Shown here one piece after another: positions 6,229 to 11,331 of a stretch of DNA of 11,331 nucleotides; positions within the stretch are counted from its first letter, which is position 1, and every line of letters starts with the position of its first letter. The stretch comes from CAZEXD01 sp964516865 (GTDB lineage Bacteria; Patescibacteriota; Minisyncoccia; Minisyncoccales; Staskawiczbacteraceae). A program made the translations under genes and the position numbers. The DNA lies in the NCBI GenBank assembly GCA_964516865.1, contig CAZEXD010000022.1, positions 1-11,331 of the forward strand. The letters run 5' to 3'. The notes beneath the pieces were generated by a model. It saw only the letters and a program-made list of their open reading frames with translations, had not been told where the DNA came from and did no database searches.

Positions 6229-6290
6229 CGAATTACTTTAAAAAACCAATTACGAATAATTCGTAATTTAAAAATATTCGTAATTCGTAA
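6229..6290. repeat. cluster of ATTCGTAATT palindromic repeats upstream of RNase Y
   Basis: A near-perfect palindrome, AATTACGAAT (6248-6257) and ATTCGTAATT (6259-6268), is followed by a direct copy ATTCGTAATT (6276-6285) overlapping another ATTCGTAA (6283-6290). An inverted core, CGAATTAC, lies at 6229-6236. Five cores in about 60 bp end 11 nt before the rny start codon. Confidence 0.7.
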
Positions 6291-6301
6291 GAGATTAAAA
6301 T

Positions 6302-7834
6302 ATGGATCCATTATTAATTTTTTTAATAATAATTTTTGTAACATTAGCAATTGGTGTAACCATTGGTTATTTGGCGCGGCAATCAATTGTCAAAAAAAGA
6401 GCCGGTACCATTGAGGCAAGAATTCATCAGAAAATGGAACAAATGAGACAGGAGGGCGCTAATATGATAAAGACAGCGCAAGAAAAAGCCACCCAGATTA
6501 TTAGTCAGGCGGAAAGAGAGATTGACCAGCGTCGAAGGGAATTTCTAAAATCTCAACAGATTCTTTTAAATAGAGAAAACCTTTTAGAGAAAAAGATATC
6601 TTCCTTTGAGGCCAAAGAAGAAGAATTTCGCCAGAAGGTGGAAAAACTGAAGGGAGTTAAAGAAGAATTGGAAACCCTAAGAAAAGAAGCAGAAGAAAAA
6701 TTAGAAAAAGTCGCAAAGATGTCCAAAGAAGAAGCCAAGAAAGAACTCCTTTCTTTGGTGGAAATAGAAACCCAAAAAGAACTTTTAGAAAAAGAAAGAA
6801 AACTGAAAGAAGCGGGAGTAGAAAAATTAGAGCGGAAAGCAAAAGAAATTCTTGCTTTAGCGATTCAAAGATGCGCGGTTCCTTATACGCAGGAGTTAAC
6901 CACTACAACTTTTGTTCTTCAGGGAGAAGATATAAAAGGAAGAATTATCGGAAAAGAGGGCAGAAATATCAAAGCGTTTGAAAAAGCAACAGGCGTTGAG
7001 CTTATAGTAGATGAGACGCCAGAGTCCGTTGTAATTTCTAGTTTTAATCCCCTTCGTCGTCATATTGCCAAACTGGCTTTAGACAAATTAATTCAGGATG
7101 GACGAATTCAACCAGCAAAAATTGAGGAGAAGGTTGAGGAAGCGAAAAATGAGATTGCTGAAAAAATCAGGGAGGTTGGAGAAAGGGCAGTATATGACAC
7201 TGGTATTGTGGAAATGGATGAGAAATTAATACAATTATTGGGAAGGTTATATTACCGAACGAGTTATGGTCAAAACGTTTTATTGCATTCAATAGAAGTG
7301 GCCTTTTTAGCCGAAGCAATCGCTGATGAGCTTGGCGCTAATAGTCAAGTTGCCAAACGAGCCGGTCTTTTTCACGATATTGGTAAGGCAATTGATCACC
7401 AGATTCAAGGTTCTCATGTTGATATTGGTATTAAGATTTTACAAAAATTTGGAGAAAATGAAGATGTTATTAAGGCGATGAAATCTCACCACGAAGAATA
7501 TCCAGCAGAATCTTTGGAAGCGATAATTGTTAAAACCGCTGATGCGATTTCTGGCGCGAGGCCGGGGGCGAGAAAAGATACCCTGGAAAATTATTTGCAA
7601 AGATTAAAAGAATTAGAAGATATTGCGATGAAATTTTCTGGTATTGACCGCGCTTATGCTATTCAGGCTGGAAGAGAAGTAAGGGTTTTTGTTAATTCAG
7701 ACAAAGTTGATGATTTGGGTGCTCAAAAATTAGCTCGGCAAATTGCAGATAAAATTGAAGAAGAATTAAAATACCCTGGTGAAATAAAGGTAGTAGTGAT
7801 AAGAGAAAACAGGGTGGTAGAATATGCCCGGTAG
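6302..7834 (+). CDS. rny: ribonuclease Y (membrane-anchored endoribonuclease)
   Basis: RNase Y starts mRNA decay at the inner face of the membrane. The 510-aa product has the full order: an N-terminal transmembrane segment (about 4-26), a long charged coiled coil (about 30-185), a KH domain with GKEG at 217-220 (IKGRIIGKEGRNIKAFEKAT) and an HD domain. The HD metal ligands are visible: H329 in NVLLHS, H358-D359 in GLFHDIGKA and D414 in KTADAISGARPGAR. The C-terminal YPGEIKVVVIRE segment is typical. The SD is weak (AGAG at 6290-6293). The gene lies behind a repeat cluster and the clpP terminator, and its stop is only 3 bp from the stop of the opposing minus-strand gene. Confidence 0.97.
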   Translation: MDPLLIFLIIIFVTLAIGVTIGYLARQSIVKKRAGTIEARIHQKMEQMRQEGANMIKTAQEKATQIISQAEREIDQRRREFLKSQQILLNRENLLEKKISSFEAKEEEFRQKVEKLKGVKEELETLRKEAEEKLEKVAKMSKEEAKKELLSLVEIETQKELLEKERKLKEAGVEKLERKAKEILALAIQRCAVPYTQELTTTTFVLQGEDIKGRIIGKEGRNIKAFEKATGVELIVDETPESVVISSFNPLRRHIAKLALDKLIQDGRIQPAKIEEKVEEAKNEIAEKIREVGERAVYDTGIVEMDEKLIQLLGRLYYRTSYGQNVLLHSIEVAFLAEAIADELGANSQVAKRAGLFHDIGKAIDHQIQGSHVDIGIKILQKFGENEDVIKAMKSHHEEYPAESLEAIIVKTADAISGARPGARKDTLENYLQRLKELEDIAMKFSGIDRAYAIQAGREVRVFVNSDKVDDLGAQKLARQIADKIEEELKYPGEIKVVVIRENRVVEYAR

Positions 7835-7837
7835 GTT

Positions 7838-8311
7838 TTAGGATGGGTTTTTCCCTTTAAAGGCGCTTCTTAATTCATCTAACTTCTTTTTTATTTCATA
7901 AGGTCTTTCAATATTTTTTAACTCTAATTTTGGAAAGCCGGTACCGGCTGTATTGATAATTAACTGGCCGCTGCGAGTGAGGAGTTTATCAAAAATCGGT
8001 TCGTCAACGGCAATATCGGTTATTTTGTCATAATCAATACTTACTAATTCTGTGGCAAGCCAACCGCGATAGATAAGGATTCTTTTATCGGTAAAGGCAT
8101 AAGCATTGGCCCACCTAATAAAAAATTCGAAATAAAAGATACCTAAAAGCCAAGTCAGCAAAGCAATAGAGGGAGAATAAAACAAAAGGATCACCCCTGC
8201 CACGAGACAAAAAATCAGATAAAATCTTCGATAATAGTTGCCGACGGAAAATTCGTATTCAACCTTTTCATTGGGTCCCAAAACCTTTTTCCAAATTTTT
8301 TCGTATTTCAT
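7838..8311 (-). CDS. bacterial PH-domain (bPH2/DUF304-type) membrane protein
   Basis: The 157-aa product has two adjacent hydrophobic segments (about 30-46 and 48-66) followed by a bacterial pleckstrin-homology-like domain (about 70-150). The family pattern AYAFTDKRILIYRGW, then SIDYDKITDIAVDEPIFDKLL, then GQLIINTAG is clear and resembles YdbS/YdbT-type proteins. The molecular role of this family is not settled; membrane-surface scaffolding is commonly assumed. The start lies 3 bp after the stop of the upstream proline-rich gene, so it is the last gene of the minus-strand operon. No SD is visible. The stop is 3 bp from the rny stop, leaving no room for a terminator between them. Confidence 0.85.
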   Translation of the reverse strand: MKYEKIWKKVLGPNEKVEYEFSVGNYYRRFYLIFCLVAGVILLFYSPSIALLTWLLGIFYFEFFIRWANAYAFTDKRILIYRGWLATELVSIDYDKITDIAVDEPIFDKLLTRSGQLIINTAGTGFPKLELKNIERPYEIKKKLDELRSAFKGKNPS

Positions 8312-8314
8312 ATT

Positions 8315-8851
8315 TTATTTTATTATTTTTTTAAGAAAAATTATTTTTTTTCTCAAAGCGGTTTTTTCTAGAATGGTTTTTGTCGACATATATTGTCGAT
8401 GCAATTTTAAAATAGTTGCTTTTAAATCGCTACGAGAAATATTATAACCGTAAGCGCTGGGAATTTTCTTTTCTAAGGCCACTCGTTGTTCGCGACTTAA
8501 ACCCAACGGCACTGCTGCCCGAAAAACATTCGGATCATATCTTAATTTTTGCCTAAACTGGCTTCTTGTTAATTCTCCTTTTTCGCCAAAAATTGAGTTA
8601 GATTTTGGTTTTACGGTGGTTTTTACAATTTTTTTTGGTTTCAGACGTTGGGAAAATAACCTTGAAAAAAAACCTTTGTTTGGGCTCGCTTGGTTGGTTG
8701 AGGGAGTTGTTTGATTTTTGGGGGGCATTGAGCCGCCAAAGGGTTTTAGGGGAGAAAAGGGGTTCTGGGAATATTTTTTTTCGGAAGGAGAAGGCCGAGG
8801 CGATAAGGGCGGAGGCGGAGGAGGTGGCGGTGGAATATTTAATGGTGACAT
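8315..8851 (-). CDS. hypothetical protein with polyproline N-terminus
   Basis: I do not recognise this 178-aa protein. Residues 7-15 are nine consecutive prolines using mixed codons (CCA, CCG, CCT, CCC), followed by a Pro/Ser-rich disordered stretch to about 60. The rest is basic: FFSRLFSQRLKPKK (61-74), then a more ordered part (about 90-178) with RSQFRQKLRYDPNVF, LSREQRVALEKKIPSAYGYN and lysine-rich helices. No signal peptide or membrane segment is seen. It lies 15 bp after the antiporter gene and 3 bp before the PH-domain gene, so it is very likely co-transcribed. Nine prolines in a row would normally stall ribosomes and call for EF-P. An adaptor acting at the membrane with its two membrane neighbours is only a guess. 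Confidence 0.75.
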   Translation of the reverse strand: MSPLNIPPPPPPPPPLSPRPSPSEKKYSQNPFSPLKPFGGSMPPKNQTTPSTNQASPNKGFFSRLFSQRLKPKKIVKTTVKPKSNSIFGEKGELTRSQFRQKLRYDPNVFRAAVPLGLSREQRVALEKKIPSAYGYNISRSDLKATILKLHRQYMSTKTILEKTALRKKIIFLKKIIK

Positions 8852-8866
8852 TTTTTTAAAATTAAT

Positions 8867-9886
8867 TTAAAAAAAACCGCAAAGTTTCACGATAAATAAA
8901 ACATAAATTAAAAGATACATTGTTCCCTCCCAGATGTGAATTCGTCGGGAAATTCCGGAAATTACAAAAAGCAAGGTTGAAGCAACCAAAAAGAAAGTGC
9001 CGATACCAAAAGTAAGATCGTTCACTAATAAGGGTTTAATTAAAGCGGGGATTCCTGTGACCACCAAGATATTGAAAACATTGGAACCAAAAATGTTTCC
9101 TAAGGCGATTTCGTATTTTTTTTGCGCCGCCGCTTTTACTGATACTATTAGTTCGGGAAGAGAAGTTCCTACTGCCAAAGCAGTAATAGTGATTAAAGAA
9201 GTCGGAATTTTTAGAATTTCTGAAATTTTTACCATTGAATCAATGGTGTAATTGGCGCCAACAATTAGTCCCACTAATCCCAATATCAACAAAAAGAAAA
9301 GTTTAAAACTAAGTTTATACTCTTTAGGCTTCTCTTTTTCTATTTTTTGTCTTCTTCTTTCAATTCGTGAAGGTAAAACTCTGACTTCCAAGCCCCCGGG
9401 CAAAATTTCTACCAATTCCGGCGTAAATATTTCCTCTCTTTTTTGAAAAACGGTATAAAGAGAATAAATGATAAAAGCTAAAATAAGCAGGACTGCTTCT
9501 CCTAAAACAATTTTTCTATCCCAAATTATAAAAAGAAAAAGAGCATGAGATGCGGCCAAAAGCGGAGCGTCTAAATCAATTAAGCTTCTTTTGACAATCA
9601 GGGTTTTGGCTATTGTCGCGCTGAGGCCAACAATCAAAAGAATGTTGGCAATGTTTGAGCCGACAGCAGTATCTATCGGAACCTCGCTTATTCCTTTTAT
9701 TGTTGCCACAATAGAAGAAATGAGTTCCGGGAAAGAAGTGCCTATTGCCACAATTGTTACTCCAATGATAAAAGGAGAAATTTTCAGCGCTAAGCCGATT
9801 TTCTCCGAACTTTCTATAAACCAATCAGCAGATTTAACCAATAAAGCCAAGCTGATTACAAAAATTATAAGCCAAACAATTAGCAT
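8867..9886 (-). CDS. calcium/sodium antiporter, CaCA family (YrbG-like)
   Basis: The protein exchanges cations, typically Na+ for Ca2+, across the membrane. The 339-aa product has two homologous halves of about five helices with the alpha repeats of the family: GTSFPELISSIVA (49-61) with GSN at 76-78, and GTSLPELIVSVKA (240-252) with GNIFGSNVFNIL (263-274). The ion-coordinating glutamates E54 and E245 are both present. The two halves are joined by a charged loop (about 148-190) that is lysine/arginine-rich. It is the first gene of a minus-strand operon, with an extended -10 promoter a few bases upstream and no SD, suggesting a very short or absent leader. Ion specificity cannot be read from the sequence. 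Confidence 0.92.
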   Translation of the reverse strand: MLIVWLIIFVISLALLVKSADWFIESSEKIGLALKISPFIIGVTIVAIGTSFPELISSIVATIKGISEVPIDTAVGSNIANILLIVGLSATIAKTLIVKRSLIDLDAPLLAASHALFLFIIWDRKIVLGEAVLLILAFIIYSLYTVFQKREEIFTPELVEILPGGLEVRVLPSRIERRRQKIEKEKPKEYKLSFKLFFLLILGLVGLIVGANYTIDSMVKISEILKIPTSLITITALAVGTSLPELIVSVKAAAQKKYEIALGNIFGSNVFNILVVTGIPALIKPLLVNDLTFGIGTFFLVASTLLFVISGISRRIHIWEGTMYLLIYVLFIVKLCGFF

Positions 9887-9894
9887 ATTTTTAT

Positions 9895-9913
9895 TTATGT
9901 TATTTTAACATAA
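9895..9913 (-). promoter_or_regulatory. antiporter operon promoter with overlapping palindrome
   Basis: On the minus strand an extended -10 (TG at 9910-9909, then TAAAAT at 9907-9902) lies about 16 bp before the antiporter start. It is covered by a perfect inverted repeat, TTATGTTA (9895-9902) and TAACATAA (9906-9913), with a 3-nt centre, which could be an operator. The transcript would begin about 9 nt before the ATG. A -35 match is weak. Confidence 0.4.
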
Positions 9914-9970
9914 TTAATAAAAAATTAGTACAATTGCCTTGTGGATAAGAGTGTTGTTGACTTAAAATTG

Positions 9971-9979
9971 TGCTATAAT
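9971..9979 (+). promoter_or_regulatory. extended -10 promoter of the holin-family gene
   Basis: TG-C-TATAAT is a complete extended -10 element, with transcription expected near 9986. The TTGACT at 9957-9962 is too close (11 bp) to act as its -35 element, but extended -10 promoters do not need one. A small A/T hairpin (TATTTTT/AAAAATA, 10016-10032) lies just before the start codon. Confidence 0.55.
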
Positions 9980-10035
9980 GAAACAATATAAAAAAGGTCG
10001 AAATTTTAAATTAAATATTTTTATTAAAAATAAAG

Positions 10036-10356
10036 ATGAATACTCTTTTAGATGCTGCAGCAGCCAGCCAGATTAAAGTAATTGTGGTTTTGTTGGCAAT
10101 TGATGTTGTTTTGGGTATAATTGCCGCGCTTATTAAAAAGAATTTTGTTTTAGGAAAATTGGCGGGTTTTATGCAAAAGGGCGTGGTAGGATATGTGTTT
10201 GGCTTTGCTGTTTTGGCAGCAGTAGAAAAAGTTGTTCCTTCTTTGGCGATGGTGGTAAATTTGGCTTATTGGTTGGTTGTTTTATCCTTAGTCGGTTCAA
10301 TTTTGGACAATCTTTCAAAAAGTGGAGTTCCGATGCCAAAATTTCTGAGGAAATAA
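10036..10356 (+). CDS. phage holin family-like small membrane protein
   Basis: The 106-aa product has three probable membrane helices (about 13-33, 44-64 and 70-90) and a short basic C-terminal tail. The pattern AIDVVLGIIAALIKK near the N-terminus and ILDNLSKSGVPMPKFLRK at the end resembles the toxin-secretion/phage-lysis holin family (PF05105 type), judged from memory. Holins of this kind make membrane lesions in phage lysis, but orphan chromosomal members are common and their role is unclear. No endolysin, amidase or phage structural gene is nearby, so lysis is not supported here. The gene has its own promoter and a weak SD (TAAAG directly before the ATG). Confidence 0.7.
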   Translation: MNTLLDAAAASQIKVIVVLLAIDVVLGIIAALIKKNFVLGKLAGFMQKGVVGYVFGFAVLAAVEKVVPSLAMVVNLAYWLVVLSLVGSILDNLSKSGVPMPKFLRK

Positions 10357-10373
10357 TTTACTATTTTAAAAAT

Positions 10374-10413
10374 GAAAAAACCGGAAGCCGCTCTATAATA
10401 GAACGATTCCGGT
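10374..10413 (-). terminator. intrinsic terminator of the minus-strand 89-aa gene
   Basis: Read on the minus strand, ACCGGAA (10413-10407) pairs with TTCCGGT (10386-10380). An inner CG/CG and TCTA/TAGA extension supports the stem, and six T follow (10379-10374). The plus strand has no T-run after the hairpin, so it serves the minus-strand gene. A second small hairpin, AGCTC/GAGCT (10424-10437), lies between it and the stop codon. Confidence 0.8.
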
Positions 10414-10445
10414 CAGCAAGACGAGCTCCAAAGAGCTTAAAGGGC

Positions 10446-10715
10446 TTAAAACTTGAACACGTGCATTTCACAGCATCCCTCGGGGAAAAAACCGGTGACA
10501 GAATGGCGGGTGTATGTTTCGGCGGTAAAAACAAATGGCTTTGGGAATAGATGGTTTACAGTAATGCAAAATGATAACCCTTCTTTTCCCCGAACCTCGC
10601 TGACGTCCACGCAAACACCTGTGGCAGTTTTTTGCCCATTTTGGCCAAAAATTCTAACCATGACTTTCTTATCTTTGAAACGGCGAATCAGCAACGCCAG
10701 CGTTTCTTGCGACAT
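10446..10715 (-). CDS. uncharacterised 89-aa protein in its own transcription unit
   Basis: I do not recognise the family. The product has a basic N-terminal helix (SQETLALLIRRFKDKK), then a probably beta-rich body (VMVRIFGQNGQ, GVCVDVSEVRGKEGLSFCITV) and an aromatic C-terminus (FVFTAETYTRHSV, GFFPEGCCEMHVFKF) with four cysteines in all, two adjacent (80-81). No signal peptide or membrane segment is seen. The reading frame is supported by a canonical SD, AAAGGAG, 8 nt before the ATG, by a consensus promoter and by a dedicated terminator, all on the same strand. Base composition looks more GC-rich than the neighbours, which may point to transfer. A plus-strand frame over the same bases lacks such signals. 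Confidence 0.8.
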   Translation of the reverse strand: MSQETLALLIRRFKDKKVMVRIFGQNGQKTATGVCVDVSEVRGKEGLSFCITVNHLFPKPFVFTAETYTRHSVTGFFPEGCCEMHVFKF

Positions 10716-10723
10716 CTTTTAAA

Positions 10724-10730
10724 CTCCTTT
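10724..10730 (-). promoter_or_regulatory. canonical ribosome binding site of the 89-aa gene
   Basis: AAAGGAG on the minus strand lies 8 nt before the ATG at 10715. It is the strongest SD sequence of the window and decides both strand and start. Confidence 0.85.
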
Positions 10731-10746
10731 CTTGTTGTCAAAATGC

Positions 10747-10787
10747 CTGAGAACTTAGTCGTCAGACAATCTGACGAAAGCCCTCAG
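10747..10787 (-). promoter_or_regulatory. long 5'-terminal leader hairpin of the 89-aa gene
   Basis: On the minus strand CTGAGGGCTT (10787-10778) pairs with AAGTTCTCAG (10756-10747) through ten pairs, two of them G-T. This continues directly into the perfect TCGTCAGA (10777-10770) and TCTGACGA (10766-10759) stem with a TTG loop, with only a CT bulge (10758-10757). The 18-bp hairpin begins at the predicted transcription start, leaving the SD in an unpaired linker. It could protect the mRNA or act as a regulatory element; no known riboswitch class is recognised. Confidence 0.65.
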
Positions 10788-10792
10788 ATGCA

Positions 10793-10821
10793 ATCATAAC
10801 TATTTTATCTTATTTTTTCAA
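10793..10821 (-). promoter_or_regulatory. sigma70-type promoter of the 89-aa gene
   Basis: On the minus strand TTGAAA (10821-10816), an exact 17-bp AT-rich spacer and TATGAT (10798-10793) form a near-consensus promoter. The predicted start is near 10786, giving a leader of about 70 nt. Confidence 0.75.
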
Positions 10822-10984
10822 TAAGCTAGCCAGTTGGCGCGCTTGGCAGAGAAAATAAAAACATTTTACCCTCTTAAATATGTTGGAATCTTATTTTTAA
10901 CAAATTAAATTAATTTCTCTGATTTCTAATTTTTTTGTTTTTTATTGAGTCATAACCGGTATTTAAAACAATCAGGGAAGGGTA

Positions 10985-11113
10985 ATGAAAAATCTAATAC
11001 CAGAGGGTACAATGGATATATTTAAAAACTCCGTCACTTTAAATCTTGGATTTTCCAATATGTTTTTGATCTTATTAATGCTAAGAGAAGAAAAATTTAG
11101 TTTTAATTTTTAA
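10985..11113 (+). CDS. doubtful 42-aa ORF
   Basis: An ATG at 10985 opens a 42-codon frame with a hydrophobic middle (LGFSNMFLILLML, residues 21-33) and a TAA at 11111-11113. A purine-rich GGGAAGGG (10975-10982) lies before it but only 2 nt from the ATG, too close for a normal SD. A hairpin follows the stop at 11118-11154. No promoter is convincing and the protein is not recognised; it may be chance or a remnant. Confidence 0.2.
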   Translation: MKNLIPEGTMDIFKNSVTLNLGFSNMFLILLMLREEKFSFNF

Positions 11114-11117
11114 CTGT

Positions 11118-11154
11118 AAAAGCAATTCCAGAGATACGATCTCTGTAAGCTTTT
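11118..11154. terminator. two-part hairpin, possible weak bidirectional terminator
   Basis: AAAAGC (11118-11123) pairs with GCTTTT (11149-11154), and inside it CAGAGAT (11129-11135) pairs with ATCTCTG (11139-11145) around an ACG loop. An asymmetric internal loop (AATTC and TAA) separates the two stems. T-runs of four on either strand make it a weak terminator candidate at best. Confidence 0.35.
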
Positions 11155-11309
11155 CAATAGTAAGAGTAAGTAGGACTAAGATTGGAGAGGGTTAAAGCGT
11201 TAAATTGAGACATTTTGAGAAGTAAAGAAGAGCTTTGTCCCGATATAAAATAAAAAATTGAGGTCAAAAATAAGGAAGGGGAACTAGTAAGCCATCTTTT
11301 AAACCTCTA

Positions 11310-11331
11310 AGCCGCCTCCCGGAGTTGAACC
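11310..11331 (-). tRNA. partial tRNA, 3' end (window edge)
   Basis: Read on the minus strand the window edge starts inside a T-arm: GG (11331-11330) closing a TTCAACT loop (11329-11323), then CCGGG (11322-11318), the 3' acceptor strand AGGCGGC (11317-11311) and a U discriminator (11310). CCA is not encoded, since TTAG follows. The 5' end should start GCCGCCT outside the window. The anticodon is not visible, so the identity cannot be given. Confidence 0.8.

Larger units (their letters stand above)
10822..11309. other. long intergenic region, nearly featureless
   Basis: About 490 bases with no convincing gene. It contains a loose inverted repeat, CAGAGAAA (10847-10854) and TTTCTCTG (10914-10921), a doubtful 42-codon ORF (10985-11113) and a hairpin (11118-11154). 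The rest is AT-rich with stops in all frames that I followed. Confidence 0.5.

Noticed and set aside
9957..9979. TTGACT as the -35 element of the holin-family promoter.
   Set aside because: The spacer to TATAAT is only 11 bp; the extended -10 alone is the better explanation.
10036..10356. A prophage or prophage remnant around the holin-like gene.
   Set aside because: No integrase, endolysin, capsid, terminase or attachment-site repeat is visible; flanks are chromosomal or unknown.
10453..10722. Open plus-strand frame of 89 codons over the minus-strand 89-aa gene.
   Set aside because: It has no SD or promoter, and the terminator, SD and promoter around it are all oriented for the minus strand.
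11310..11331. The 3' end of a tmRNA instead of a tRNA.
   Set aside because: The T-arm fits both, but the acceptor strand AGGCGGC lacks the U that forms the G3-U70 pair typical of tmRNA, and the discriminator is U instead of A.

Overview
The window is AT-rich DNA with short intergenic gaps, standard genetic code (genes run uninterrupted with TAA, TAG and TGA all used as stops) and mostly weak or absent Shine-Dalgarno (SD) sequences. Compact, diverged versions of housekeeping genes (a short TspO, a trigger factor with an insertion, NusA followed by a family II pyrophosphatase instead of infB) suggest a Patescibacteria/CPR-type bacterium, perhaps Parcubacteria. This assignment is an inference; no rRNA or marker tree is available here.

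Layout, left to right. Bases 1-359 hold a GC-rich imperfect hairpin island, a good sigma70-type promoter (121-148) and a long leader with two hairpins and a probable ORF remnant. This leads to a small membrane protein resembling the DUF5698 N-terminal domain (360-629), closed by a strong intrinsic terminator. Next come a YraN/UPF0102 nuclease-fold protein (674-1126), then nusA and a Mn-dependent inorganic pyrophosphatase (1290-3515) that are almost contiguous. Their likely promoter lies at the end of yraN, and their leader carries an attenuator-like hairpin. A short TspO/MBR protein (3617-4012), trigger factor (4122-5465), ClpP (5553-6149) and RNase Y (6302-7834) follow on the plus strand. clpP has its own near-consensus promoter inside the 3' end of tig and a GC-rich leader hairpin that could reach its ribosome binding site.

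The minus strand then carries a tight three-gene unit read from 9886 down to 7838: a CaCA-family Na+/Ca2+ antiporter, a proline-rich hypothetical protein and a bacterial PH-domain membrane protein. The shared intergenic region 9887-10035 holds divergent promoters, one for this unit and one for a holin-family small membrane protein (10036-10356).

The last part holds a self-contained minus-strand cassette for an unrecognised 89-aa protein (10715 to 10446). It has a textbook promoter, a long 5'-terminal hairpin in the leader, a canonical SD and an intrinsic terminator. It is the most unusual element of the window. The remainder to 11309 is almost empty apart from a doubtful 42-codon ORF with a hairpin behind it, and the window ends within the 3' part of a minus-strand tRNA.

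Functionally, the plus-strand block covers transcription elongation (NusA), pyrophosphate removal, nascent-chain folding (trigger factor), protein turnover (ClpP) and mRNA turnover (RNase Y). The right half is made of membrane and unknown small proteins. No CRISPR array, transposase, integrase or complete phage module is visible.
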